A stretch of DNA of 64,000 nt from Ancylobacter crimeensis. Its GTDB lineage: Bacteria > Pseudomonadota > Alphaproteobacteria > Rhizobiales > Xanthobacteraceae. The stretch spans positions 62,001 through 126,000 of the forward strand of contig NZ_JALKCH010000001.1 of NCBI RefSeq assembly GCF_023016805.1. Direction: 5' to 3'. A program made the translations under genes and the position numbers. Within the stretch, counting starts at the first letter, position 1, and every line of letters starts with the position of its first letter. Under the pieces are notes generated by a model. That model worked only from the letters and a program-made list of their open reading frames with translations, was not told the origin of the DNA and searched no databases. Below, piece by piece: positions 16,745 through 25,615 of the stretch.

Positions 16745-17865
16745 GTCGGCACCGTCGAGGTTTGAGAGACGAGGCCGTCGCGCGAGATCTGGAAGGACTG
16801 TTTCCAGTTGCCGCGCGACAGGGTGTTGGAGACGCTCTTCACGAACCACATGCCGTCATAGGCCCGTCCTGCGCCGCGCACGCCGACCAGCCCTCCGGCC
16901 TCCAGCGCGCGGCCATAGGCGGCGACGTTGATCGAGCCGGAACCGTTGACGGGATCGGTGCCGCCCCGCCCGGCGATGACATGCTTGAGCACGTCGCCGA
17001 GCCCGAAGCGGCCATTGGGGATCTGCCTTATCTTGGCCGGCACGAAGGGGCGGGCGGCGAGCGGCGGCTTCAGGATTCCGATGTCTGGAACCGGCACGGG
17101 GATTTCCGTGCCCACCACCGGAATGCGCAAGAAGGTGTAGGGCATGATGGCGTTGTTGGCGTCGAAGGACAGCGTCAACCCGTCGACATTGCTTGCGCGG
17201 TCGAAATCGACCGCGAGCGCGGGCTGTGGCGCGCCGACCCGGATCGGCGGGCCGAAATAGGCAAGGCTCGCCCCCGGAGACGGACCCGGCCGCACCGAGA
17301 ATACATAGCCCGCGCTCTTCGCCTGCTGCTCGACATAGGCGAGGTCGGTGCCCTGATGGGTGTCCCAGCCGGAGGTCGGAATCTTGAGGTCGGAGGAGAT
17401 CGGCGGAATCACCAGCGGCACCACGCCGAACACCGCATATTTGGCGAGGATGAGTGCAATCTGCGCCACCACGGGCATGGCGGGGTAGGGAATGCCTGTC
17501 AGCTCGATGAGGTCCATATACGCCGACAGATCTTCTCCGGTGACGGTGAGCTTGGCCGTGCCTGGCTCGGCGGCGGCAACGAGGTCCTGCCGCATGATCG
17601 GTCCGTCCGCCAGCACCTGTGGCAGGCCGTTGACCGTGGCGACGAGGATGACCCGGGTCAATGGGTCGAAATAGCCGCCGGGCAGCAGGTCGGTCGCGAT
17701 CTCGGAGGTCTTCGAAAAGACGAAAGTAAGCTGGAAACCGGACTTGGCGCCGATCGCGCAGGTGGTTTGCGCGCTTTCCAGTGCCTCTATGACGCTGCGC
17801 CGGGCCGGCGCGGGCACGCCGGGGCCGATCTTCAGGGTGAGCGTGACCCCCTTAAGCGTCGCCAT
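16741..17865 (-). CDS. Phage late control gene D-like spike hub protein
   Basis: 374 aa related to gpD/gp27-like hubs, which dock the tube onto the spike. Supporting stretches are SGFQLTFVFSKTSEIATDLL near residues 42-61, LTVTGEDLSAYMDLIELTGI (about 105-124), DTHQGTDLAYVEQQAKSAGY (about 168-187) and the C-terminal YDGMWFVKSVSNTLSRGNWKQSF. A strong AGGAGGTGA precedes ATG 17865. The start overlaps the upstream LysM-like gene by 14 bases, and the end overlaps the spike gene. Order and size match the hub of other eCIS loci. Confidence 0.87.
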   Translation of the reverse strand: MATLKGVTLTLKIGPGVPAPARRSVIEALESAQTTCAIGAKSGFQLTFVFSKTSEIATDLLPGGYFDPLTRVILVATVNGLPQVLADGPIMRQDLVAAAEPGTAKLTVTGEDLSAYMDLIELTGIPYPAMPVVAQIALILAKYAVFGVVPLVIPPISSDLKIPTSGWDTHQGTDLAYVEQQAKSAGYVFSVRPGPSPGASLAYFGPPIRVGAPQPALAVDFDRASNVDGLTLSFDANNAIMPYTFLRIPVVGTEIPVPVPDIGILKPPLAARPFVPAKIRQIPNGRFGLGDVLKHVIAGRGGTDPVNGSGSINVAAYGRALEAGGLVGVRGAGRAYDGMWFVKSVSNTLSRGNWKQSFQISRDGLVSQTSTVPT

Positions 17866-18172
17866 CGCCGCTCACCTCCTGAGGCAATGGCACCATGAGC
17901 CGCGTGCGGCTCTCCTGCGTGGCGTCGGGTGGCCAGAAAACGAGGTTGGCGTCGCAGATGCGCCAGTACTGCTCCGGATCGCCGTAATACTGGTCGCCGA
18001 TCTCGTCGATGCGTCGTTCGCGATCATTGGCGTGGATCGCGAGCACGGCGAGATTTTCCGGGCGCGGCAGCAGGCGGCGTGCGCTGTAGGCGATCTCGCG
18101 CCCGTCCGGCGTGCGGTAGGTGAGGGTGGCGATGCCGAAATAGCGGCTGTTGGGGCTGTAGACGAGCGCCAT
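17852..18172 (-). CDS. LysM-like tail protein (gpX/gp53 type)
   Basis: 106 aa. The central part, LAVLAIHANDRERRIDEIGDQYYGDPEQYWRICDANLV, has the features of the LysM-containing tail protein X / gp53 family, which clamps baseplate or tube parts together (D-x-I-A-x-x-x-Y-G-D, then W-x-I-x-x-x-N). It sits between the CIS tube protein and the gpD hub, which is where eCIS loci usually carry this gene. Its ATG shares one base with the stop of the upstream gene (TGATG), and its stop lies inside the hub gene, so translation is tightly coupled. Confidence 0.85.
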   Translation of the reverse strand: MALVYSPNSRYFGIATLTYRTPDGREIAYSARRLLPRPENLAVLAIHANDRERRIDEIGDQYYGDPEQYWRICDANLVFWPPDATQESRTRLMVPLPQEVSGDGDA

Positions 18173-18813
18173 CAGGGGAGTCCTCTCAAACCGAAGGCCG
18201 ACAGCGTCGCGGGCTGGCGTTTGGCGATCTGTTCGCGGGTGGAGAGCGCAGCCATGGCCAGGCCGGCACCCCGCGTTCCGGGGGCCAGGTCGTCGACCGA
18301 GAGCACACGCAGGGTAAGGCCGATCTTTGCGCGGATCGGACTGAGATTGGCGTCGAAAGCTTCCTCCAGCACGCTCATGTCCTGCACCCGGACCGGCAGC
18401 ACCCGGCGCGGGCCGAACACGAACAGCACGAGCGAAGAGGGCAGCGGAAGGATCTCTATGGTCCCGCTCGCCGCCAGCCGCTCCGCTGCCTGGATGTCGG
18501 CCGAGCGCGGGACGATGATCGTCTCGATGGCCGCAAGTTCAGGCTGTATGCCGTTCGCCACCGTGTCGGGATTGTTGCGCGGATGTTCGAGCTGGTCGGC
18601 CGCGTCGATCTCGGCGTCGAGCTTGATGGTCTCCACCGGCGGACCCTTGAGGCGGGTGGCCTCCAGCCGGTCGCCGCTATCGGTCGTGGTGCCGCGTGGG
18701 GTGAGGGTGCGCGACAGGGTGTCGGGATTGTATTGCAGGCTAATCACGCGCTGGACCGCGGTGCCCGCCGCATCCAGCAAAATGAGACCGGCGCGCAGCA
18801 CCTGAACCGCCAT
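18172..18813 (-). CDS. CIS tube protein (Afp7-like)
   Basis: 213 aa from ATG 18813 (MAVQVLRAGLILLD), with GAGG 5 bases upstream. The motif VISLQYNPDTLSRTL near residues 23-37 is the hallmark of contractile-injection-system tube/adaptor proteins of the Afp7 type, and RVLPVRVQDMSVLEEAFDANLSPIRAKIGLTLRV later fits the same family. In characterised particles this protein joins the inner tube to the spike hub. The neighbours (LysM-like protein, gpD hub) agree. It begins four bases after the stop of the DUF4157 gene, so the large protein and this structural protein are co-transcribed. Confidence 0.9.
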   Translation of the reverse strand: MAVQVLRAGLILLDAAGTAVQRVISLQYNPDTLSRTLTPRGTTTDSGDRLEATRLKGPPVETIKLDAEIDAADQLEHPRNNPDTVANGIQPELAAIETIIVPRSADIQAAERLAASGTIEILPLPSSLVLFVFGPRRVLPVRVQDMSVLEEAFDANLSPIRAKIGLTLRVLSVDDLAPGTRGAGLAMAALSTREQIAKRQPATLSAFGLRGLP

Positions 18814-18817
18814 CGCC

Positions 18818-21800
18818 TCAAGCCCCCAGCGCGCGTTTGGCGTCATTGGCGACGCGCTTGATCATGGGCACCGGGTCGAGGTTTTTCGGCTCGATGGAGA
18901 TGTCGTCGAAGGAGGGCCACTTTACCCCCGTCTCGGTGGAATAGCCGAGCTTGGCGAGGGTGAGTTTCATTTGTTGGGCAGCATCGTAGCTGTATTTCTT
19001 CACTGAATAGTCGAAGTTTTTCTCCGCTGCCCCGCCGAGCGCCTCGATATGGGCGTAGAGCTTCACATCCATTTCGAGGGTCAGCCCGCCGTGAAGCTCC
19101 ACCCGGCCCTCGAACGAGAAATTGCCGTTGGCATATTCAGCCACGATCGGAACCGCGGTGGTGAGCTTCACCAGGAAACCGGGCTCGATGCGGATGCCGC
19201 CATGCACCTTGGCCCCGATGCCGCCAAGCACCGCGATGCCAAGCCCAGCCTCGAGGATGCCGGCAAGGCCGATATGGCCGGGCACCTCGAAGGTGCTGGT
19301 GAATTTGAGGCGGGCGTTCTTGTCCTCCTCGAAGGGGTCGAACGAGCCTTCGATCACCGTATTGACGATCTGGCCCGGGCCGATGCCGTAGGTGAACTTC
19401 ACGCCTGCCCCGAGATGGACCATCGGATCGGCGAGGCCGGGGAACGGTCCGGGAATGATGAAATCGAAATTGAGCTTGATGAGATCGCGCTCGGCACCCT
19501 TTCCCGGAAACAGAACCACCGGGCGCGTCAGCTCGATCTTGCCGAGCACGGTGATCTTGCCGTCCGGCGCGAGCTTGACGCCGATGGTCGGGCGGATGGA
19601 TTCGTTGAAGCTGAACGCGATCTGTCCCTCGCCCGAGATCACATTCTCCGGGCTGACGTTGAGGATCAGGTAGCCTTCGAATTTCGAGGTCTTTACCCCC
19701 AGCTTGCCGGTGCCGGAGAACTTGCCCTCGCCTTCGCCCTTGCGGGTGTAGGTTACGTCGAGATCGCCGGAGAAGGTCGTGCCGGCGCGGACATATTTCA
19801 CCGGCACCTTGGTGCTGCCGGTCAACGTCTCGCCGTCATACGTCACGTCGATCGACACCCGGTCGACCAGCTTGATCGGCTTCTCCCAGTCCAGAGTGCC
19901 GCTATAGACCATGCGGCCGCCCACATAATTGGCGCGGATCGAGAGGTCCTTGCCGGAGCCGACATCGAAGGTGATGCCGCCGCCGGCATAGAAGCGCGTC
20001 GCCTGCGCATTCGAGGTGAAGCCGAGCGTGACCTGCGCCTGCTTGGTGCGCGGAATGCGCGAAGTGCTGGCGGTGACTTCGCCGCGCCAGCCTTCCGACA
20101 GGCTGTAGCGCACCTTGCCCGAGGCGTTGTCGATGCCGGGAATGTTCTGGCCTTTGAGCGTGCCGGTGGCGACGAAATTCGTGCCTTCCAGTCCGGCTTC
20201 GGCCTCGCCAAGCAGATAGGGCTTGCCGGCCGGCCCGATCTCGAAGCCGAAATTGCCGGCCGGCTTGAAGATCGGTGCAAGGGCGATGCTGAGATCGGCG
20301 CGCGTGACGCGCAGCCCGTTGAAGGGCGGCTGGAAATTTTCCGGACCGAGATTGCCGACGAGGCCGAAACTGTCGCCGTCGAGCTTGACCGAAAGCGTCT
20401 TCAGGAAACGCAGCGAGGGCGTGATGGTGCCTTCCGCCACCAGCTGGTTCTTCTCGCCGATGCCGAATTTCGTGAATTTGCCGGGGCTGAGATAGGGGAA
20501 GACGAAATTGTAGTCCGATTTGTCCGGGAAGCTGAGCTTGCGCGCCGCCCGGGTGGTGGCCGCGGTTGCCGGCGCCGCCGCGGGGTCGTCCGGCGGGGGG
20601 AGTGTCCCGGCCGGTGCAGGAGCGCCGCTCGATTCCACCGCATTGATGGTGAGCATCTCGCCCGTCTTCGGCACCACGGCGGAGAGCCGGGCGGGATTGA
20701 TCGCGGCGGAAATGGTCTCTGTCTTCGCGCCCGCAGCCGAGGTGCGGTTGTAGGTGAGTAGGTTGAGGGTGGGGATCAGCGCGCGGGCAAGGTCGTTGGA
20801 GCCATTATTGGCAATCTCGGTCTTGCCCTTGCCGATATGGATGGTCGCCGCGGAGCCACCCGCCTGCAGATCGGTCTCCACCCCCTCCATCTTCGTGGTG
20901 GGTGATCCTTTCAGGCTGCCGCCCTTCAGCAGTTCCTCGATACGGCGCAGCCCGTCCTTGGCGCCCGTGTCGGGATAGACGATTTCGCCGAAGCTGATGC
21001 GGATGGTCTTGATGCTGGGATCGGCCACCGCAGCGAGCACCGCATTCGCCGTTTCCACGATCTTGGTGTTGAGCGCGGAACCCGCCTTCTGGTTCTCCGC
21101 GGCATTGAGAAGCTGCATGTTCTCGGCGATCGACTGGCCCTGCACCTGTTTCTCGACCATGTGGTCGACATTGGCGTCGGTCGCCGAACTGCCGGTGCCC
21201 GTCAGATAGCCGAGTGCAAAGCGGGCCGCGACCTTGTCGATATGGGCGCCATAGGTCGCCTCCGCCTTGCCGGCATCGGTAAGGCGCCACTGCTGCAGCT
21301 TCTTGCCAAGGCTCCTCAGGTCGGCATAGCCGTATCTGGAGAGCCATGCGCCCGTATAGAAGCCGGTATCGAAACCCGTTTCCTTGACCAGCTTGCCCAC
21401 CTTGCTGGCCGTGGCGGGTGCGACGTAGACGAGGCTCTTCTCCTGTCCGCGCTTCTTTGTCAGCGCGTTGATGCTGTCCGCCGGCCCCTTAGGATTGTCC
21501 GAGGCGAAGGTCGCGATCTCGACGGCGAGCTGGCGGTCCTTCTCGCTGGACTGACCCAGCGCCGCGGAGGTGACGTTGGGGATGGCCGCGAGTTTTGCGA
21601 GCAGTTCCGGGCTGTTCACCACCGGGCCGGGATCTGTGGGGCCTGCGCCGCCTTCCTCGATGCGGGAGAGGTGCGGCACGGACAATTGGGTGAGGGCGGG
21701 AAGGGAGCGCCCGGTGGTCACCGCATCCGCTGCGCGGTTGGCTTCGTGCTCCAGCGTCGGACGATCTCCGCTTTCGAAGCCGTCCAGCGCCCGGCGCTGC

Positions 21801-22204
21801 AGGCCGGCCTGCTGCACGGTGTGGGCCAGCTCATGCGCCAGCAGATGCCGGCCGGCTGGCGTCTCCGGCTGGTAGCGGCCGGTGCCGAACACGATGTGAT
21901 CGCCCACCGCATAGGCGGCGGCATGGACGCTGCGGGCGGAATCGTGGGCGCGAGCGTCGTCATGGATCCGCACGGTGGAAAAGTCGCGCCCGAAGCGGTT
22001 CTCCATGTCCGAGCGCACGTCCGGCGCCAGCGCGTTGCCTCCGCTCGCCAGTGTCGGCTGCACGTGGTCGAGCGGGCCCAAAGTGCCGGTGGCGCTGCGC
22101 TGGAGGAAGGGCACGTGACCCTCGCCGCGCGGGCTGACACGAAGCCCGTCGCTGCGGGCGCGCTCGGCTACGGCGTGACCGGCGACGGCATGGCGCGCGC
22201 TCAT
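18818..22204 (-). CDS. eCIS-core (DUF4157) metalloprotease-like protein with giant beta-rich C-terminus; candidate cargo
   Basis: 1128 aa from ATG 22204 (MSARHAVAGHAVAE), which overlaps the preceding stop as ATGA. Residues about 60-160 form a DUF4157 'eCIS core' domain: MENRFGRDFSTVRIHDDARA, then AYAVGDHIVFGTGRY and HLLAHELAHTVQQ. HELAH at 124-128 fits a zinc HExxH motif, and EHEANRAAD (152-160) could supply a third ligand. Residues about 170-520 are unassigned. A Pro/Ala linker (about 520-556) leads to a long series of amphipathic beta-strand pairs (about 560-1080), then a helical tail. DUF4157 marks many eCIS-associated proteins, often loaded effectors. Cargo is my leading reading; a structural or measuring role is not excluded. 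Confidence 0.8.
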   Translation of the reverse strand: MSARHAVAGHAVAERARSDGLRVSPRGEGHVPFLQRSATGTLGPLDHVQPTLASGGNALAPDVRSDMENRFGRDFSTVRIHDDARAHDSARSVHAAAYAVGDHIVFGTGRYQPETPAGRHLLAHELAHTVQQAGLQRRALDGFESGDRPTLEHEANRAADAVTTGRSLPALTQLSVPHLSRIEEGGAGPTDPGPVVNSPELLAKLAAIPNVTSAALGQSSEKDRQLAVEIATFASDNPKGPADSINALTKKRGQEKSLVYVAPATASKVGKLVKETGFDTGFYTGAWLSRYGYADLRSLGKKLQQWRLTDAGKAEATYGAHIDKVAARFALGYLTGTGSSATDANVDHMVEKQVQGQSIAENMQLLNAAENQKAGSALNTKIVETANAVLAAVADPSIKTIRISFGEIVYPDTGAKDGLRRIEELLKGGSLKGSPTTKMEGVETDLQAGGSAATIHIGKGKTEIANNGSNDLARALIPTLNLLTYNRTSAAGAKTETISAAINPARLSAVVPKTGEMLTINAVESSGAPAPAGTLPPPDDPAAAPATAATTRAARKLSFPDKSDYNFVFPYLSPGKFTKFGIGEKNQLVAEGTITPSLRFLKTLSVKLDGDSFGLVGNLGPENFQPPFNGLRVTRADLSIALAPIFKPAGNFGFEIGPAGKPYLLGEAEAGLEGTNFVATGTLKGQNIPGIDNASGKVRYSLSEGWRGEVTASTSRIPRTKQAQVTLGFTSNAQATRFYAGGGITFDVGSGKDLSIRANYVGGRMVYSGTLDWEKPIKLVDRVSIDVTYDGETLTGSTKVPVKYVRAGTTFSGDLDVTYTRKGEGEGKFSGTGKLGVKTSKFEGYLILNVSPENVISGEGQIAFSFNESIRPTIGVKLAPDGKITVLGKIELTRPVVLFPGKGAERDLIKLNFDFIIPGPFPGLADPMVHLGAGVKFTYGIGPGQIVNTVIEGSFDPFEEDKNARLKFTSTFEVPGHIGLAGILEAGLGIAVLGGIGAKVHGGIRIEPGFLVKLTTAVPIVAEYANGNFSFEGRVELHGGLTLEMDVKLYAHIEALGGAAEKNFDYSVKKYSYDAAQQMKLTLAKLGYSTETGVKWPSFDDISIEPKNLDPVPMIKRVANDAKRALGA

Positions 22205-22497
22205 CGCGATCCTCCCTTTTCCGGAGTGCCGATCTCGCCGGCCTTGCCGATCTGGTCGACGATGGCACGAGCCAGCGCAGCGCCCGCCTGTTCGATCCGC
22301 GCCGGAGCGGGCAATGCGCCGCCATCGCGGCGCATGCGGGCAAGGTTGCCACTGTCGCGTGCCGCGGTTGCGATCTCCGGCGCAAGGCGGGCGATCTCCC
22401 GCTCCATCGCGTCCACCAGCCGGCGCGCATCGCGGCTGCCGAGGCCGGTGACCGCGACCTTGTCGATGACGAGGTGGATGCGGGGCGGCGCGCTCAT
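22201..22497 (-). CDS. Small conserved eCIS-type protein of unknown function
   Basis: 98 aa (MSAPPRIHLVIDKVAVTGLG, then DARRLVDAMEREIARLA). The N-terminus predicts a beta-strand followed by an amphipathic helix; the rest is Ala/Gly/Arg-rich. I recognise no enzymatic motif. Similar small proteins sit next to the AAA+ ATPase and the DUF4157 gene in other eCIS loci as far as I recall, so it could be an assembly factor or cargo adaptor (inference). It overlaps the ATPase gene upstream and the DUF4157 gene downstream by four bases each, so it is very unlikely to be a spurious frame. Confidence 0.7.
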   Translation of the reverse strand: MSAPPRIHLVIDKVAVTGLGSRDARRLVDAMEREIARLAPEIATAARDSGNLARMRRDGGALPAPARIEQAGAALARAIVDQIGKAGEIGTPEKGGSR

Positions 22498-24332
22498 GCA
22501 AAGCCCCCGATTTCCAGTTCCGCGACCGGGCGCTCCAGTTTGCGGAACTCGCTCCGCAGAGCGGCCGCCACATGCCGCCGCCCGATCACCTCGCCGTCCT
22601 CCGCGGCCAGGAAGGCGGCGTTCAGCGCGACATTGCGTATTGCCCCGCCGGTGAGCGCAAAGCGCGCCATATCCTCCACGGCCAACCCGTCCATCGGCGC
22701 GGCGGCGGGAAAGGCGCGGCGCCACAATTCGACACGCTCGGCGTGGTCCGGCGGGGGGAAATCAAGCACGAAGCGGAACCGGCGCAGAAACGCTTCGTCG
22801 ATCGCGGATTTGAGGTTGGTGGTGAGGATGGCGACACCGCGAAACGCCTCCAGCCGCTGCAGCAGATAGCCGGTTTCGGCGTTGGCGTAGCGATCATTGG
22901 CTTCGGCGCCGGGACTGCGGCGGCCGAGCAGTCCATCGACCTCGTTCACCACCAGCATGGCACCGCCGCGTTCCAGCTCGTCGAACAGCCGGCCGACCTG
23001 CTTGGGCGTCTCGCCCACCCATTTCGACTGGAGCTGGCTGAAATCGGCTACCACCATAGGTAGCGCGAGTGCTTCGGCGACGACCTCTGCGGCGAGCGTC
23101 TTGCCGGTTCCGCTCGGGCCGGCGAACAGCGCGATCATGCCATGCCCGCGGGTGCCGCCGAGCCGGTCGAAACCCCAGTCGCCGAATACCGTTGCCGCGT
23201 GCCGCACCTGCCGCACCAGCGACATCAGGTCTTCGCGCAGGGGTTCCGGCACCACGAGGTCCGCGAAGGAGGCGCGTGGTTCGACGATGCGGGCGAGCGC
23301 GCCGGGCTCGGGCCAGGCGGCCCTTGCCGCAGCGGACCAGAACAGCCGACCCGCTTCCGCCGTGCTCGACGCGCGCTCCACTGCCTCGCGCACCGAAATG
23401 GCGGCGCGCGCAATGGCGGGGGCATCAAGGTCGAACTGCGCGGCGGCACGCTCGACGGAGCCGTTGAGCTTCGTTGCCGCGCCGGGACCCAGCGCCTCCT
23501 TCCACCGCGCCACCGCCTCCTGTCGTGGAAAGCCGCGCGTCGCGAGGCGGTGGGTCGGGCGGCGCAGGCCGGACGGCGCGCGATCCCCGGCAAGGACCGC
23601 CGGCACCGGCAGGCCGTCGAGAAAGGCGGCGAGGGTTTCCTGCTGATGAAAGTCGGCCGGCGTCTCCGCGATCAGCGCGAGCGGGTGCAGGGCGCAGTCC
23701 CGGGTGACGAGGCGCTGCAGGTCGAGAATGGCTTCCGAGCGCGCCGCGAGGCGCGCGGGCTCGATGCGGAACGGGCGCAGGCCGAGTGCGGCGAGCGCCG
23801 TGGCGATGCGCGGCAGGCCGAGCCGCCAGGGTGCAACTAGAACGGGCGGATCTGCAGCGAGATTCATTATGCCGAGTCCATCGGCCATCCCTTCGAGCTC
23901 GGCGGCTTCCGGTGCCTCCGGTGTCGGAACCGGAAGCAGAACCGGCTCCAGCACCTCGTCGAGCACGACCAGTCCCGCCATGGCATCGGTCACCGGCTCA
24001 GTGAGACGAAAGCGCGTGGCCGCGAGCGTCGCCCGGTTCTCGGCGCGCAGGATGCGCCAGCGCCGCAGGCTGCCTGCATGGGAGAAGGCACCGGCCTCGG
24101 CTGCGCCGAGCGCGGCCTCGAACAGCCAGACCGGAATGCCCGGCGCGGCATCCTCGGGCGTCACCGCCGCAGTCAAGCGGGTTAGGTCGATCTCATGCTC
24201 GACCGCGAAGGCAAGACGGATCACGCCGGTTTCGAACGGTGTCAGTCCGAAAGCGTCCGCCAGCCGGATAAGGGCGGCAGGAGGCTCGGCGCCGGCGCGT
24301 TCTCGCAGTGCGGCGAGGAGGAGGGGGTCCAT
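22494..24332 (-). CDS. eCIS AAA+ ATPase (Afp15/Pvc15-like) with altered Walker B
   Basis: 612 aa. The C-terminal third is an AAA+ module: Walker A GPSGTGKT at 405-412 (Lys411), the pore-like region QLQSKWVGETPKQVGRLF, a Walker B-equivalent AMLVVNEVDGLLGRR, sensor 1 VAILTTNLKS and the arginine-finger region IDEAFLRRFRF. The N-terminal about 370 residues are helical with repeated Ala/Leu stretches, as in eCIS ATPases. In Afp/PVC this ATPase acts in particle assembly. The oddity is Asn463 where Walker B normally has the Mg-coordinating Asp; the catalytic Glu464 is kept. Its ATG shares a base with the upstream stop (TGATG). Confidence 0.93.
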   Translation of the reverse strand: MDPLLLAALRERAGAEPPAALIRLADAFGLTPFETGVIRLAFAVEHEIDLTRLTAAVTPEDAAPGIPVWLFEAALGAAEAGAFSHAGSLRRWRILRAENRATLAATRFRLTEPVTDAMAGLVVLDEVLEPVLLPVPTPEAPEAAELEGMADGLGIMNLAADPPVLVAPWRLGLPRIATALAALGLRPFRIEPARLAARSEAILDLQRLVTRDCALHPLALIAETPADFHQQETLAAFLDGLPVPAVLAGDRAPSGLRRPTHRLATRGFPRQEAVARWKEALGPGAATKLNGSVERAAAQFDLDAPAIARAAISVREAVERASSTAEAGRLFWSAAARAAWPEPGALARIVEPRASFADLVVPEPLREDLMSLVRQVRHAATVFGDWGFDRLGGTRGHGMIALFAGPSGTGKTLAAEVVAEALALPMVVADFSQLQSKWVGETPKQVGRLFDELERGGAMLVVNEVDGLLGRRSPGAEANDRYANAETGYLLQRLEAFRGVAILTTNLKSAIDEAFLRRFRFVLDFPPPDHAERVELWRRAFPAAAPMDGLAVEDMARFALTGGAIRNVALNAAFLAAEDGEVIGRRHVAAALRSEFRKLERPVAELEIGGFA

Positions 24333-25615
24333 CAGAGCACCACCTGCGGTTGGAGGCCCTGCGCCCCCGGCGAAGGCTCGCTGATGACGCCGTCGATCGA
24401 GACGCGCAGCAGATAGCTGCCGCGCGGTACCTGCTCGACGGTGAAGGCCGGAGTTGCGAAGCTGTCCGGCACTCCCGCTCCGGCTGCGGGCGGCACGAAC
24501 AGGCTGGTTATTTCGTCCCCGCTGGTAGCGTGGGTGAGGTGCAGCACGACCTGCTGGCCGCGTTCTGCCGCGGGCGACAGCGTGACGCCCACCGTGCCGG
24601 AGACGCGTGTCGGATCCGCCGGCAGGGGCACGACGTCGACCAGCGGCGCGGAGGCCTGCGGCCGCACTAGGACCGACACGCTGCTGGCGCCGATCTTGAT
24701 GACCCGGCCATTGACGCTCGCACTGCGCGAGATCTCGATGAGATGCGGGCCGGTCGTAGTCGTGTCCGGCAGGCGCAGCACGGGTTCGCCGGGACGGCTC
24801 GCCGCGGCGTCGAAGGTGAGCGGCGTGCCGTCGAGGCGCGCCGCCAGACCGTCGCCGAACAGGCCGACGCCTTCGACCAGCAGGCTCGCACCGGGCACGA
24901 TGGAGACACGCCTGCCATTCGCGACCGCTGTGATGCGCTCGATGGACAGACGCGAAAGCGGGACGAGGGAGAGGCCTGCGTCACTCACCGGCGGCGCTTC
25001 CAGGCTTGCGCGCTCGTCCTCCAGGAAGACGGTGGTGACCAGATAACCGGCCGAGGGCCGGTAAGGTGCCTGCGTCGCCGTCCAGATCTTGGTCATGGCG
25101 TCGATGTCCAGCGATTGCTGGGTGACGGTGACCTGCTCGACCTGATCGGCCAGCGCTTCGCCGGCAAGAATCTTGCGTTTGGGGTTGGCGTCGCTTGCCA
25201 GCTTGCCGAGCGCGAAGCGGATGAGCGGGCGGGGCACGATGGCGGCCTGATGCAGCGCGTGCATCGCTACGCCGAGGCCGAATTCGCGATCGATGTCGGT
25301 GCCGTGGGCGCTGAGCAGATAATGCAGATCGAGCACCAGCGGATTGCTGTTGCGGCGCCGGCCGCGGGAATCGCGCACCGGCTCGCACGCATTGCGCCAG
25401 GCCGGATTGGGGGTAACGTGGTGGAGGAACAGGTTGACGCCGGTCGGCTCGACCACGGTGCCGCCCGCGGCTGGTGGCGGGGCCGGGCGCGGTGGTGGGC
25501 CGAGCGTGGCACCGAAGGACGGGAAGCTCAACGCCTGTGCTGCCCGCACCACCGCATCTTCGATGATGAAGCGCAGGATCTCGCTGGTCGCGGCGATCGC
25601 GAGCGCGGCGGTCAT
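24332..25615 (-). CDS. Pvc16/DUF4255-family tail terminator protein with C-terminal IPT-like domain
   Basis: 427 aa from ATG 25615 (MTAALAIAATSEILRFIIED). The N-terminal about 200 residues match the Pvc16 N-domain (DUF4255): VNLFLHHVTPNPAWRN, SNPLVLDLHYLLSAHGTD and LGVAMHALHQAAIV are typical. Afp16/Pvc16 caps the sheath-tube and sets its end. The C-terminal half (ITAVANGRRVSIVPGASLLVEGVGL, then LDGTPLTFDAA and LIEISRSASVNGRVIKIG) reads as one or two Ig/IPT-like beta domains. The start overlaps the Pro-rich gene as ATGA; the end overlaps the ATPase start. Confidence 0.88.
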   Translation of the reverse strand: MTAALAIAATSEILRFIIEDAVVRAAQALSFPSFGATLGPPPRPAPPPAAGGTVVEPTGVNLFLHHVTPNPAWRNACEPVRDSRGRRRNSNPLVLDLHYLLSAHGTDIDREFGLGVAMHALHQAAIVPRPLIRFALGKLASDANPKRKILAGEALADQVEQVTVTQQSLDIDAMTKIWTATQAPYRPSAGYLVTTVFLEDERASLEAPPVSDAGLSLVPLSRLSIERITAVANGRRVSIVPGASLLVEGVGLFGDGLAARLDGTPLTFDAAASRPGEPVLRLPDTTTTGPHLIEISRSASVNGRVIKIGASSVSVLVRPQASAPLVDVVPLPADPTRVSGTVGVTLSPAAERGQQVVLHLTHATSGDEITSLFVPPAAGAGVPDSFATPAFTVEQVPRGSYLLRVSIDGVISEPSPGAQGLQPQVVL

